Shown here in pieces: positions 31,081 through 42,575 of a stretch of DNA of 64,000 nucleotides (positions are counted from its first letter, which is position 1; each line of letters starts with the position of its first letter). The stretch spans positions 37,984,259-38,048,258 of the forward strand of contig ML682005.1 of NCBI GenBank assembly GCA_007922195.1. The letters are read 5' to 3'. Below the pieces are notes generated by a model, which made no database searches, was not told the origin of the DNA, and saw nothing but the letters and a program-made list of their open reading frames with translations. The position numbers and the translations under genes were made by a program. The stretch is from Podocnemis expansa (lineage: Eukaryota > Chordata > Testudines > Podocnemididae).

Positions 31081-32575
31081 TGTGACAGGGTCAGAATGGA
31101 TGGGTATAGGAGAGTGGTCCTATTGAAAGAACGTGGTGGGTGGGTGCAAGCCCATCCACTTCTAAAACCCCTCCCCCAGCGTAAGGGGAGGTGGCACTAC
31201 TCTGTTTTTCAAAAGATTATGGAAAACAAGTAAAGACATAACAGTGAGAGGTGTGAGGGTCACAGGTTCAAAACTAGGGCTTCAAAAAGGGACACCAAGC
31301 AGTCAACCCTGGACAGCACCCACTGCTCCCAGAAAGTGTCGAGGGAGCCAGCGGACGCTGCCCAGAGGGACTCCACCTGGAGACGTGCACGGACGAGGGA
31401 CCAGAAGTAGGCCCCACAGTCACAGGCCCCTTCCCCAGCCAACCTCCTCTCCCTGGTCTTGTAGATGGCAATCTTGGCAAGGGCCAAGAGGAGGTTGACG
31501 AGGAGGTCCTGCAAATTTGTGGGGCCAAGGATGGGTAGTGCATATAAGAATAGGTGTGGGGAAAAATGCAGCCAGAACCTCAAGAAGAGGTTCTGGAGGA
31601 GTTGGAAAAGGGGCTGCAACCTGGCACACTCTAGGTAGGCGTGCACCATGGTCTCCCCCTTGCCGCAGAACGGGCAGATGTCAGGATGAACTGCGCCAAA
31701 TACACGCCCGTGCTCATGGCTCCATGGAGGAGCTGCCAACTGATGTTCCCAGCGGGCCGTGGGGTCAAGGTGGAGTACAGGCTGGCCTACTGGGAGTCTT
31801 AGCTCTCCACTGGTGGTATCAGGTCCCGCCATTTTGTGTCAGGGCGGGATGAGAGAGCGAGGAAGTGGATGGTGTGGAGCACAAGCATGTACAGATATTT
31901 GCGGGGCACAATTTGGAAAAAGCCTGGTTGCAGGTCCAGCAGCCAGTGTGGGGCATGGGGCTGGGTTGGCCAGGAGGGCTCACAGGGCCGGGGCCCAGTG
32001 AAAAGCTCCAGAGGGCCAGGGCTGAGAGGAAGGTGGGGAGTATCCTCTCATAGGACCAGGTTGAGGTTGTCCTGAGCAGCGGGAGGCAGGACCACCTTCA
32101 CCTCCTGGAATAGGTGCCAGGCAGAGCGAGGGGTGGAGAACCCCGTGCACCGAGCAAGACTGTTAGGCCCTGCAGCCTGAGAGTGGACTGTATTGTTTGC
32201 AGGACTAAGCCAGGGAGTGGAGGTGGGGCAACCCCAAACAAGAGAGGGGTCCTGAAAACTGAGGCTTCAGGCCAGGAGACTATAGGACTTATCATCTGAA
32301 GGCAGACCAGGAGCAGTGGGGCCACTGAGTGGCGACTCAGGGAAGGTACTAGCTCTCCTGTACTCAGTGTGGAGGCTGCTGCTCAATAGGGTCCCTGGGT
32401 CGGGACCCGGGGTAGAGGGTGGGACTCGTGCCCCTACCGCCCGCTTCCCTCCAACCAGCTGACCCCTTCCCCACATGGGGGAAGTGGAATTGAGAAGGGC
32501 CAACCAGACCTTGCCAGGCTGCAAAAATAGAAAGCACAGGACCTGCAGAGGCGCCTAAGACCTCACCTTGCCACA
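31081..32575 (+). mobile_element. 3' LTR of the gypsy-like element, carrying an antisense LINE segment
   Basis: TGTGACAGGGTCAG at 31081 follows the polypurine tract by three bases, the expected LTR start. 32115-32575 matches the right part of the 5' LTR and ends ccttgccaca. Between them, about 31145-32110 is a minus-strand LINE segment absent from the 5' LTR. That segment stands where the 5' copy has its TATA-bearing upstream region. The two LTRs are therefore structurally different, by insertion with deletion or by recombination with another LTR subfamily. Confidence 0.75.
31260..32110 (-). pseudogene. 3' end of a LINE ORF2 (zinc-knuckle region), antisense within the LTR
   Basis: A 190-codon frame on the minus strand (31832-31260) is open without interruption. 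It carries a C-x2-C-x7-H-x4-C knuckle (C-P-F-C ... H ... C), then A-R-L-Q-P-L-F and a W-L-H-F-S-P segment. This is the layout of the C-terminal region after the reverse transcriptase in some vertebrate non-LTR elements. I suspect the Tx1/L1 clade but cannot prove it. The same segment occurs in the same orientation at 62990-63830. Confidence 0.7.
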
Positions 32576-33076
32576 GTACAGATGTATTTTAAAAGTCCTT
32601 ATGCAACAATGTTGTTTATTTTTTAAACTCAAGGTTAACACCATAAAATATGGAATTTAAAGTGTTTGTTTTGAATTATACAAGTTTAATTGTGGCTGAA
32701 TAAATTATACATTAATGAAATACTATCTGACCTGGTCAACAAAGCTATATTTTTGTATATGGTAAGATGCAAGAATGTACAATAGAGAAAAGCTGATTGT
32801 CAAGATCAACAAGAGTGCCTTGAGAGCCAAATGGGCATCTTGCTAGATAAATAGTTCATTACTCACAGGAGCCAGTGCGGCATCACCCTGTACCCAGCTA
32901 TGAAAATGTATCTGTTTTGTTCCTTGGCCTTGATCAGGTTCCCAGTGAACCAGAAGAATAACTCCCATTTACTTTACAGACTTTAGAAGGGAAACAGATT
33001 AATATGAGTAAGTACAGACAGAGCATAGGAATAAGACTTCAGTGAAAGAGGGAGATGAAAGAAAAGGAGGTTTGGA
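32576..33076. other. AT-rich spacer
   Basis: No coding frame or repeat recognised between the gypsy-like element and the next LTR. Confidence 0.4.
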
Positions 33077-33081
33077 GTAAG

Positions 33082-34229
33082 TGTAAGGCATGTCCAGAAA
33101 CTCTGCCTAACAGCTTCTGGGGAGGGGGCAACTAATCTGCATGGGTATTATATTTGCATGAGCACAAAGAACATATTAGCATAGTCTCACTATGGGTGCA
33201 GGGCAATATGGGTAATGGTATTTGGGTTTATTTGATCACAAGTCTGTCAATAGTGGTAATTCTACTGAAGAAAAACATGAAATACTGTCTTTGTGATATG
33301 CTACTCTCTTGATTGATCAAACTCTGTTTAGGTTAGTTAAAGGGTAAAAGCTACCCTTACCAAAAGAGGGACCACTGCCTGTTTCAGCCTGAAGAAGTTA
33401 AGACAGCAGTGGGGGTTAGCATTAGTTCAGTCTGGAGTGATGCCTAAAGCTCTGCTTCATGCCCTGGCCCCACTGTCAAATAAGAGATCTGACCAGGCTT
33501 TTTGTAAAGCCTTTTTTTTTTTATTTTTGTCATTTTAATGGGAGAAGCTGTTTGCAGAAATGTAAGGTTTAAGAGCTGAAATCACTGAGGAAACCCCCTC
33601 TGAGCTGGAATTTCTGAGAGAGGCAAACCCTCTCTCTGAGTTGAAATCACTAAAGAGGAGCAGCAGATGGAGAGAGTGACCAGTGGGGTGGAGCCAGCAG
33701 ACGGTGAGAGCAGCCACTGGTGTGCTGGATGGCTTGAGTGCCCTGTGGGTGGAGTCAGCAGATGGTGAGAGCAGAGTGTGAGGGCCCAGCAGATGGAGCC
33801 AAGGGACAGCACTAGTAGACAGAGTGAGTGATTAGTGGTTGGCACTGGCAGACAGCTGATGTGAAAGACACTCCCTGTTTAGCACTGATTCTCCAGACCA
33901 GTGCTGGTTTTGCTATGTTCACATGTGCTGTTATGCTGTGTGGGATCATGTTGGAAACGTGCTCTGCACTGATTTTCCAGATCAGTGCTGATTTTCGCTA
34001 TTGGGCCTTTTATATTCTGTGTTTACTACTATTAAAAGTTCTGTATGCTACACTCAGACACATCCTTGTGAGTGGGGAAGCATTACCCCTTTGGAGTGCC
34101 CAAGGAATAGTGCGTGTTTTCCTAGAAAACTGGGTGGGGCTTTGAGTCAGTTGGTGTAACACTCTTTGAAAACCCCTAGATATAGAACCCGACCCTTGTT
34201 CTGCCATCTCGCCCAGGCAGAAGGGTTAC
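33082..34229 (+). mobile_element. 1148-bp solo LTR, family A copy 1
   Basis: It begins TGTAAGGCATGTCC and ends CAGAAGGGTTAC, with gtaag on both sides (33077-33081 and 34230-34234). It aligns along its length with 40748-41991: gagcacaaagaacat, gttagttaaagggtaaaagc, an internal tandem-repeat zone of agcagacggtgagagcagcc-type units, actattaaaag (TATA-like or poly(A)-like) and gtgagtggggaagcattacc. No internal retroviral region adjoins it. Private flanking duplications make it a solo LTR. Confidence 0.87.
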
Positions 34230-34384
34230 GTAAGGGAAATGGAAAGATCCAAAGAGATCTCCGAAATAGCCATTTGAATGTTCCTCTGTAGCCTGTAAAG
34301 ATAAAACCCAAACACAAAGACCTAATGTAGGTTAATGTGATAAATAGAAGGCTCAAGATGATACAGAGTAAGTAGTTGCCTTCC

Positions 34385-34850
34385 TCCTGAATGATGGTAA
34401 GGTCATTCAAGACAATGGGATACACTGAAGATTAGAAGAATTTACAAGCGTATTACTAAACAATCAATTTGTAAACACCTGGAGGAAAACAGGGTAATAA
34501 GGAATATTCAGCATAGATTTGTCAAGAATGTATCATGCCAAACCAACTTAATTTCCTTCTTTGATAAGATTGCTGAGCTAGCATGGGGGGAGAGCAGTAG
34601 ATGTGAAGATGTGCTACACCTTGCCTTTAGAAAGGCTTCTGACACAGTTTCACATGGTATTCTCATAAGAAAACCAGGGAAATGTGGTCTCTAGATGAAT
34701 TTACTATAAGGTGGGTACACAACTGATTTAAAGATCATATTCCAAGCATACTTATCCATAGTTTGAGTCAAATTGGGAGGGCCCATCTGGTGGGGTCTAC
34801 AGGGTTGGTTCTGGGACCCATACTATCCAGTATCAGGATTGATCTGCTCA
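34385..34850 (+). pseudogene. CR1-type LINE reverse transcriptase fragment
   Basis: Reading through frameshifts, the sequence encodes a C-Q-T-N-L-I-S-F-F-D-K-I-A stretch, an A-V-D-V ... L-A-F-R-K-A-S-D-T-V-S-H stretch and a cluster rich in G-x-D-E-F-T-I-R-W. These correspond to the CR1 motifs T-N-L-I-x-F-Y-D, Y-L-D-F-S-K-A-F-D-T-V-S-H and the following W-I segment. The Y-L-D-F catalytic Asp is replaced (gcc for Asp). A short 5'- and 3'-truncated copy. The same family is longer at 50420-52600. Confidence 0.75.
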
Positions 34851-37337
34851 TAATGGCTTGTCTTCATTGCTATTGTTACCTGTCCTACCTGGATTCAAGC
34901 TAACAAGTAGGCTAACCCATGCAGACCTTTTATTTAAGTGGTTTGCTGCTCAGGGATGGAATTACTTGTATGCTTAAAGATCAGTTGGCTAAAGGTTCAG
35001 CTGCATCAGGGCCTTGATTTTTTTTTTTTTTTAAGTGTATTCTAACATCCTAAGCTTGCAAAGACTTAAACACATGAGTTAACTTATGCTAGTAGTTTCA
35101 TTAAGTTCAGGGGGCAGTTAACAGCATAAGGTTGTAAATGTGCTCAGTTTTTTGCATTACATTACTCTGACTCTAGCAAAAGGATGGGTACTGATTTAGT
35201 TTTACAGTATACAGATATTCATTTTATTGCTAAAGAAAGAAGTCTTACCCTACTATACTGTGTTTTTGAATCTGTTTCAAATGAAGTTGTATGTTTTCAA
35301 AATACACCCCCCCCCCCCCGTATTTTCAATTAGAATGACTTACTTGAGAACCAGGAAAAGCAACAAAGAACAAATTCAGTTTTGGTGAACCATAATGTTG
35401 CTCTGTAACATTCACCTTGAACAGACACACAGCACTGCCTCTCAGCTCTACATACAAAGGTGTAGCACACATAAACACAGACCAACCTTTTGGCACACTT
35501 CTGTCTCATTAGTTTCTAATCACAAATGAAACAATACCCTTAAAGGAGTTATGTCCTCTTAGTCATAATGGCAGATTAACTTTTTCACTGAGTTTTTCAA
35601 TCATTGTCTTGATTTGACCCCTAATGATCTCCCCATGCTTTGCTTTCAATTATTTTCCTTAGTCTCTACACCTGGGCAAATCTGGCTCTTTCAAGACCCT
35701 GTCAATGTCTTAGTTGTACCGCAGCTGAACAAAATGAGGCACTGTCTTCAGCATAGTAACTGAATACACTGCCTGTGCTTTATACAGAATTCAACTGTGG
35801 CATTACAGATGGCTAGCACTAAGCCACTGAATCTGCCCAAAATGCAAGTTATGTAGAGCAGTTACAGCCAGTTAGGTAGGTGTCAGTGCTGGAAACAGTC
35901 ACTCATCATGGCTTTGTATCCATCTATATGCGGGGAGCAGATATGAAAATGTTACTTCCTGAATTTGAGACGTAATACCAAAAATATCACGCTCACTTTC
36001 TGAGACTAGTGATTCACCATTGTGGCTCATTCGCAATGTCCTGTCCGGGAACTCCCATTATTCTCAGCCTCTGTAAGTGGTTCAGGCACGAAAAATGTTT
36101 TGGTTTGTGTATTCTCAGGCCTGAGACTACCAGCTGCATGTCATGCTTTTCACTGCTGTCATCATCTGTTTTCCTTTCTTTGCCATCTATCTGGTGCCAC
36201 AAAATCTTTGCACAGCCTCATGGTGTAACCTCCATGGGTGGGCTTAAATTCATTCATTTGCACCTCTCCAGTGCCTAATGGAGATAAACCCCTGTAGAAA
36301 GCAGTTGGAGAGCCATGATCCAGTCTGTACATGACTCACAGCAGAGACTGCTCAGAGTTACCACCCCAAATTAAAATACTACTTAGAATAAACATAACAA
36401 TGAACTTTAACTACTAACAAATCTTATCCTAAGAAAACAATGAATCTAAACAAAACAATACCCTTGGAAAGAAAGTCAAGAGTCCCAAAGTTCAGGTGGA
36501 GTCACCCTTATCTCAGTTGCAGTCTTTTATTCAAGTCCTTGAGACTTGTGGAAAGTAGCAGTCCTCTTCTCTGGCTTGCAGGAATCTTCAGTAGGAATCC
36601 ATGCAGTCCTTTCTTTCTTGTCTGTAACCAGCACCATGCAGTCTATTTACTAGTTAACCAACTATCAGTCCCACAAAAGAAAACCCCCCAGCAAAATACT
36701 CCAGAGGAGGGAGAAGACATCCTGCAGCCCACTATTGGCTTATTTCCTGTCATTTAAGCACTTAGCACACACACTCTGCAGCTCCCCTGCCTGCTGCTTT
36801 CAGGCTTCTGCTGACACCACCAATGGAAACCTCGTGGAGCATGCTCAAAATGCTGCTACACCCTACTACCAGAAAGTTCTAGTTTTTGGGCAGCTAATTT
36901 GCCCAGCAACAGTAACCCACCCTGAAAAGGTCTCTTAAAGAGAGAGCCTGTTTTAGGCATATGGGTTACAATGGCACAAGTTCAGTAAGCAAAAAATCCC
37001 CCTCTGTTACTGGAAGAAGGTATAGAGGCAGTGCCCCTTCTGCTGTGGGCACTGCAATTACAAACAGTTTGACTTCTCTCAGAGCCAGGAAGTATTGACA
37101 CAATTCAGAACTTTGTCTCAAAATAATTCCCTAATCCTGATCCTAAACTAAGGGCTTGTCTTCACTGACAATTCACCACTGTCATATTGCTTTCCTGATC
37201 AGCTAAGTGAGTCTGTGAAGACCACTCCGGCAAGGAGTGTATCACTGAGTTGGAAGGAAGTGGTTTCTCACCAAGTCAGCCTGCTAAAGACATTGTGGTA
37301 AGTAGTCAGTAGGCAACTGGAGGAAGATACACAAGCT
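34851..37337. other. No gene recognised
   Basis: AT-rich sequence with a C run at 35307-35319. Short frames near 36009-36278 and 36440-36757 show no domain features. 36520-36910 has an LTR-like feel on the minus strand, but I find no matched copy or duplications, so it is not called. Confidence 0.4.
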
Positions 37338-37345
37338 ATTTTAAG

Positions 37346-37577
37346 TTCCAGAGGGGCGGCTGTGTTAGTCTAGTTCAGCAAAACAAACAAGGAGTCTTGT
37401 GGCACTTAGACTAACAAATTTATTTATCACATGTGCTTTCATGGCTGAAAATCCATGAAAGCTCATGCAATAAATCTGTTAGGCTTTGAGCTTTCATGGA
37501 TTTTCTCCCACAAAAGCTCATACGATAAATAAATTTGTTAGTCTAAGTGCTACAGGACTCCTTGTTTGTTTGGAAGG
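37346..37577. mobile_element. Complete foldback dispersed repeat with 9-bp direct flanks
   Basis: It begins TTCCAGAGGGGCGGC and ends CTTGTTTGTTTGGAAGG. Inner halves mirror each other (caaggagtcttgtggcac against gtgctacaggactccttg). The centre contains paired ctttcatgg / ccatgaaag words. The flanks tattttaag (37337-37345) and tattttaag (37578-37586) are identical. With 6459-6652 this supports mobilisation as a DNA element with 8-9-bp duplications. Confidence 0.8.
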
Positions 37578-37734
37578 TATTTTAAGTACTTTGTACATCT
37601 CTCTCCAATTGCTGCTCAAATCATGCTGCAGTGCAGACCAGGACTAAGTGTCCTTTCTATATAAGAGGAACAGGAACCACACCTCTTTGAGTGACCAAAT
37701 TAAAACTCACTTAGCCAACAGCCTTGCCAACACA

Positions 37735-37990
37735 GGTATTGCAAAATCATGAGTCAGGATTCAGAAATCATGATATTTGCTTTAAACAGTAATAGATGAA
37801 GGGTCAGTTTTCTTTGCCTTCTAGTTTGTGAGCCTTTAGGTGTACTCAGATCATATTTTCAATAATTTCTGTGCAAACATGAAGGCTAGAAAGAAAGAAA
37901 GCTGAGGGTCTCTTGTAACAACCTGGCTCCAGGAGGTGAGGTTTAAAGAAAAACACCAAAGTGTGTAGAACTTGTGATAAAATCCCAAGA
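37735..37990 (-). repeat. Decayed dispersed repeat (aaaatcatgag motif)
   Basis: attgcaaaatcatgagtcag and aaatcatgatatttgc are typical words of a common sauropsid repeat and mirror the catgattt words around 1770. Boundaries are approximate. Confidence 0.4.
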
Positions 37991-38023
37991 GTGGGCAACT
38001 TGGATGAGTAGCTTTTACATATT

Positions 38024-38121
38024 ATAAACAAGGAGTCCTGTGGCACTTTTAAAGATACACTAATTTATTTATTACATGAGCTTTGGTGGGAGAAAATCCC
38101 ACTTTGTCAGACACTGTATAG
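38024..38121. repeat. Dispersed repeat copy, host of a hAT insertion
   Basis: aaacaaggagtcctgtggca, then ttatttattacatgagcttt and gggagaaaatcccactttgt are diagnostic of the family. The copy ends where the hAT element at 38122 inserted, and little or no sequence of it resumes beyond. Confidence 0.75.
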
Positions 38122-38597
38122 CAGGCATGGCCAAACTGTGGCTTGGGAGCCACCTGTGGCTCTTGAAAGAAAAAGTGTGGCTCCCGGAAGAACGTCAGCA
38201 AATCAATTTAGGAAAGCAGCCTCAGCCTAGGAGTTCAGGAGGGGGTTAAGATGGTGAGGAGAAGCGGTGGCATGGTCAGGGATGGGAGAGAGAAGCGTGG
38301 CATGGCTGGGATTTTGAAAAACTCGCCCCTAGCCTGCAGTCTCCTACATCGAGCAACAGCTAAATTTTTACTGTATAGGCCTAATTTTCATGGTAATCTT
38401 AAGTAATTATTAGAATCTGACATTAGTAGGATCAATATTTGCCTTCTTTTTACAATAAAATTAAAGTGTGCAATGAATTTTAAACTTAGGAATTTTGGAG
38501 TAGGTAAAAGTATATGGCTATGTGCCTCAGCATGGCTCTCAAAAGTTTAATAATCAACTTGTGTGGCTCTTGAGTTCCATGAGTTTGGCCACCCCTG
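38122..38597. mobile_element. 476-bp hAT-type element
   Basis: The left terminus is CAGGCATGGCCAAACTGTGG and the right terminus is GAGTTTGGCCACCCCTG. The flanks ctgtatag (38114-38121) and ctatatag (38598-38605) match at 7 of 8 positions. Subterminal gtggctct words are repeated at both ends. The interior is AT-rich and non-coding. Confidence 0.92.
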
Positions 38598-38605
38598 CTA
38601 TATAG

Positions 38606-39440
38606 TCTAACCGGCATCCTAGACAGGGATTTAACAAAGTGGTTAACTTAGTTCCATTTAACTTTTTTTTTTCCTTAAGTTCCCAGGGCTGAGCTAAATT
38701 GTGCTTTTATGCACAGTTCTGAGCAAGGGGTAATATGTAAGCTCACCCCCCACCCCCCGCAGTGTACATCCACCTGGAGCAGCTGAAGTTGCGAGGCATT
38801 GTGTGTGTCAGAGACACACCACTTTGAAACACAGTTCCCTTTCACCTGTTCTGGGTTGGCAGGGAATAAATGGACTCTTGGAACCTGGATACTCACTGGG
38901 TGCTTAGGTCTAAGGGTGTAACAAGAGTTCATGCTCTTCCATAAATGGGTTTGTACGTTGATAAAAACAAATAATTTAAGTGGAAAGGAAAAAAACAGCC
39001 ATTAAAAAACTGTGGCACACAGTACTACCTCATGTTTAATTTATCACTAAACCTGCTAACTTGTAGTAAATCCCTAAATGAGATCAGCGAAGCAGCCTTT
39101 TCACAGAATCCACTGAAATTCAGTTAGAGCCTGTCAATCTCATCTGTAGGAAGGTCATCTAGCCCAGCTGTTCAGCTGGAATATCTCCAAGGCTTTGTTG
39201 AAATGGGACACAACTGACTGTACTTTTTCAATACAAGAAAAGTGCACAAGTTGCATCTTAGATTTAAGTGTTGTTTCAGACCCATATATTTCATGTATGT
39301 TCATAAAACAACAAGAGATAATAACCAGAAAAAAATTATAGGATCTTCTTTAAGAAGGTGCAGAAATTTAAGATCAAGATTATATTAAAGGTAAGTTGGT
39401 GCAACATTTCGAAATATTAAAAATATATAAAAGATGTTAA
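38606..39440. other. No gene recognised
   Basis: AT-rich sequence with a short C-rich patch at about 38745. Nothing definable. Confidence 0.4.
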
Positions 39441-39448
39441 GCTACATT

Positions 39449-39752
39449 TCAGCTGTCCAGTCCTGAATTCTCAGCTTCTGTCAACTTCTTTACAAAATGT
39501 CTTTTTCTTCCACTTGACTCATGAGAACCAGTTTTCCATTTTTGTAATTGGTTGTCTCCATAAGCAGTGTTCCAGATTTTAATCAGAGCCATCTTCTGCA
39601 GCCTCCATATGCAGTCTTGCCATGACTGATGAGCAAGGTGATGGGTCACACTCTGTGGTTCAGGCTGTAAATCCCCACCATCTACCCACCCATTGTACAC
39701 AAAGAACACAGTGAACAGTGGACCACTGAGGATCTTTTTGAGCAGCACTAAG
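39449..39752 (-). CDS. Possible terminal coding exon of an unrecognised host gene
   Basis: On the minus strand, a pyrimidine-containing stretch ending tttcacttag (about 39753) could be a splice acceptor. From there a frame of about 100 codons runs to a stop at 39449. It begins with a hydrophobic stretch (L-S-G-P-L-F-T-V-F-F-V-Y-N-G-W) and continues with a Trp-, Gln- and His-rich polar tail ending in basic residues. I do not recognise the protein. For it: balanced amino-acid use, a plausible acceptor and no repeat similarity. Against it: short length and no neighbouring exon seen. It may be a chance frame. Confidence 0.3.
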
Positions 39753-40531
39753 TGAAACTAAATTTTAAAAAGTTAGGGAAAGGGTATACTGAACTGTCAT
39801 TTGGAAAAGAAAAGGAAGAGTTCCCATGTTAAAATATTCTTGGTGCTGCAAGCAGATTTACAGTATCTGTCACAATGAGCAACACATAAAATGCCATGTT
39901 TTATAAACCAGCCATTAAAAGTTTATGCTCATTTGTCATGGCTCATGTGATAGAAAACCTTTAAAATAGATGAAGTTATGTTCAAGGTGCACAACTTTCT
40001 CTTGAAGTTTCTGTGCATTCCCAGAAACAATTTCTTATCTTTTTTCAGTGTTAGTGCACATGTCTATCAGATACATCAATATTTTATGGAGTTCCATAGA
40101 ATACTTAGAACAATTTAAAAAAAATATAGCTTTCTATCCAAAATACTGTAGTTCTTTTGTACGAGCTTGGTCACTTTCCCATTCTGGTATTGTTTGGACA
40201 GCTGTGGGAATTATGAATACGTCTTTGCTTTTACTAATTCTACTTTACCTTTATATTTTCTCTGCTGTTGTCATTCTTGTGGTGTCAGTTCTAAGAGATT
40301 AGTCACTATTCTGCGCTCAGCATGACTCACAATACCATAGTGGCATAGCAGACAATGGTGTGTACAGACATATCAGATACTATAGTTCAGAGTATAGCTG
40401 GGGAAAAAAAAATTCAAAAGTTAGAAAGATCATGTAAAAAGGAGGATGTGTTTTACAAAAATGTTTGTGGAAAATGGTCCCAAAAGCATGAAAGAGGATG
40501 AGTTTTAGTCTATATATTGATGAGGAATGTT

Positions 40532-40738
40532 AGCCCAATGTTTGGTGAGTTAGCCTTGGACTTACAGGGCATGTGTTCAATTTTGCGGCCTGCCTCAGAC
40601 TTCCTGTATGATCTTAAGCTTTACTGGTCTTTAGTTCCCCATCTGTAAAGTGGAGACAATAGCATTTCTCTTCCTCAAAGGGATATGGTGTAGATAAGCA
40701 TGTTAAAGATTGTGAAGAGTTCAGATACTAAAATGAGG
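40532..40738 (+). repeat. MIR-type SINE
   Basis: tgtatgatcttaagctttac, then tctttagttccccatctgta, aagtggagacaatagcattt and cctcaaagggatatggtg follow the MIR core and tail in order. It abuts the left flank of a solo LTR at 40743. Confidence 0.75.
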
Positions 40739-40747
40739 GGGAATGTG

Positions 40748-41991
40748 TGTAAGACAGGCTTAGGAGCTGTGCCTACCAGCTTCAAAAAGGGGGTAACTAA
40801 TCTTCAGAGGTTTTGTGTTTGCGTGAGCACAAAGAACACATTAGTATAATCAAACTATGGGTGCAGGGCAACATCGATAATGGTATTTGGGGGTTGATCT
40901 GATCACAAATCAGTCAATATCTGTATTCTATGGAAGGGAAATATGAAATACTGTCTTTGGTGATATGCTACTCTCTGATTGTTCCAAATCTGTTTGAGTT
41001 AGTTAAAGGGTAAAAGCTACCCTTAGCTAAAAAAAAAAAAAAAGACTTGTAAGAGAGGCTTCTGCCTGCTCAGCCTGGAAAAGGAGACACGGGGGTGGGG
41101 GTTGCATAGCTTCATCTGGAGCAATACTTGAGGCATTTCATCTCAGCCCCTGGCCCCATTGTCAAATGATAGATCTGGCTGGACTTCTTTTAAGGCCTGT
41201 CTTTGTTATTTTAATGGAAGTGGTTTTTCACAGCTGCTTGAGGTTTAAGAGCTGAAATCACTAAGAGAGGCAAATTCTCTCTGAGCTGAAATCATTAGAG
41301 AGAGGAAACCCTCTCTCTCTGAGGTAAAATCACTGAAAAGGAGCAGCAGATGAAGCAGCGAGCTGAGTGGCGTGAGTGACTGACAGGCGGAGCCAGCAGA
41401 TAGTGAGAGCAGCCAGCGGTGAGCCAGGCAGCATGAGTGACCAGCAGACAGAACCGATGGGCAGTGAGAGTGACCAGCAGTGAGCCAGGCGGCATGAGTG
41501 ACTGGTGGGCAGAGCCAGCAGACAGCAGGCGGAGCCAAGGGACAGTGCTAGTGGACAGAGTGAGTGACCAGTGGTTGGCGCTGGCGGACAGCTGTTGTGA
41601 AAGACACTACCTATGTACCGTAGAGTTGTCTGGGAGCCTAGTTAGTACTGATTCTTGAGATTGGCGCCAATTTTGCTATTAAGTCTTGTATGTTCTGTTA
41701 TGCGGGTTGGGTTGTTGGGAACCTTACTCTGTATTGACTTCCTCGATCAATGCTGATTTCTGTTATTTGGCCTTTTTATTCTGTTTTTACTATTAAAAGT
41801 CCTGTATACTACACTCATCTCATGCTTGTGAGTGGGGAAGCCTTACCCCTTTGGGGTGCCCACAGAATAGCGCATGATTTCCCAGAAATCTGGTGGGGGC
41901 TTGAGCCAGTTGGTGGTGTTACATTATTTGGAAACCCCTAGATATAGAACCTGGCCCTTGTCTGGCCATCTCGCCCTGGCAGAAGGGTTAC
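40748..41991 (+). mobile_element. 1244-bp solo LTR, family A copy 2
   Basis: It begins TGTAAGACAGGC and ends CAGAAGGGTTAC, flanked by atgtg at 40743-40747 and 41992-41996. It aligns with 33082-34229 throughout, with a longer internal zone of tandem gagccagcagacag-type units (about 41385-41545) and a poly(A) tract near 41030. TATA-like actattaaaag lies at about 41787. Both copies point the same way, but their different target duplications show separate insertions. Confidence 0.88.
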
Positions 41992-42084
41992 ATGTGTAAA
42001 TACCTGAAATTACAGTAGGTAGGTATTAATATGAGATCAGGCTACACGCTGCTAATATATACATGTGTTATAAGAGACAATCAC

Positions 42085-42180
42085 TACCCCATGTGGATAA
42101 GGCAAAGGGTGGTAGAAAAACTATTCTCATCCTCACTTTACAGATAGGAACCTGAGGCACATGCAATTCTTGGCCAGAGC
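42085..42180 (-). repeat. MIR fragment, minus strand
   Basis: The words catcctcactttacagatag and gaacctgaggcacatg are the reverse complement of the conserved MIR segment (cctcagtttccccatctgta). The fragment is short and the ends are fuzzy. Confidence 0.55.
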
Positions 42181-42489
42181 CAAGAATAGAAGTTATAGTT
42201 CTCGGCCCTACCCTTCTCCTCTGGAGTTCCAAACACTGTTCCTGAACCAGTGCACAGCAGAGTCAATGGCAGTTCGTTCTGGAGGACCATGTACACTCTC
42301 AAACAGCAGGAAGTTGGGCTATAGATTGGAACAGCCATAGCTCCTTTGTGGGCATGTGTTCTCAGCAGCATAGTGGGGCATTTCATCAGCCAAACTCTGA
42401 GTTTAGCCACAGCTGTATGACCTCTGTGGATTTCGGGGTGGCTGAAGTTAATTTGTATCTATAGTTGAAAAGCATCAGATTTGGAGGGG

Positions 42490-42575
42490 CTGTCTCTCAC
42501 TATGTGTATGTATAGCACCAAGCACAATGGGGTCCTGATCTATATTGAAGCTTCTAGGTGCTACTATCATTAAAA
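42490..42575 (+). repeat. LINE (L2/L3-like) 3' tail fragment
   Basis: gtatagcaccaagcacaatg, then gggtcctgatc and cttctaggtgctactatcat are the standard tail words shared with 11.4 and 62.1 kb. Confidence 0.65.

Noticed and set aside
36440..36940. Possible antisense LTR
   Set aside because: No second copy, terminal dinucleotides or flanking duplication could be identified.
33082..41991. A single 8.9-kb endogenous provirus
   Set aside because: The LTR copies have different flanking duplications, and no retroviral internal region lies between them.
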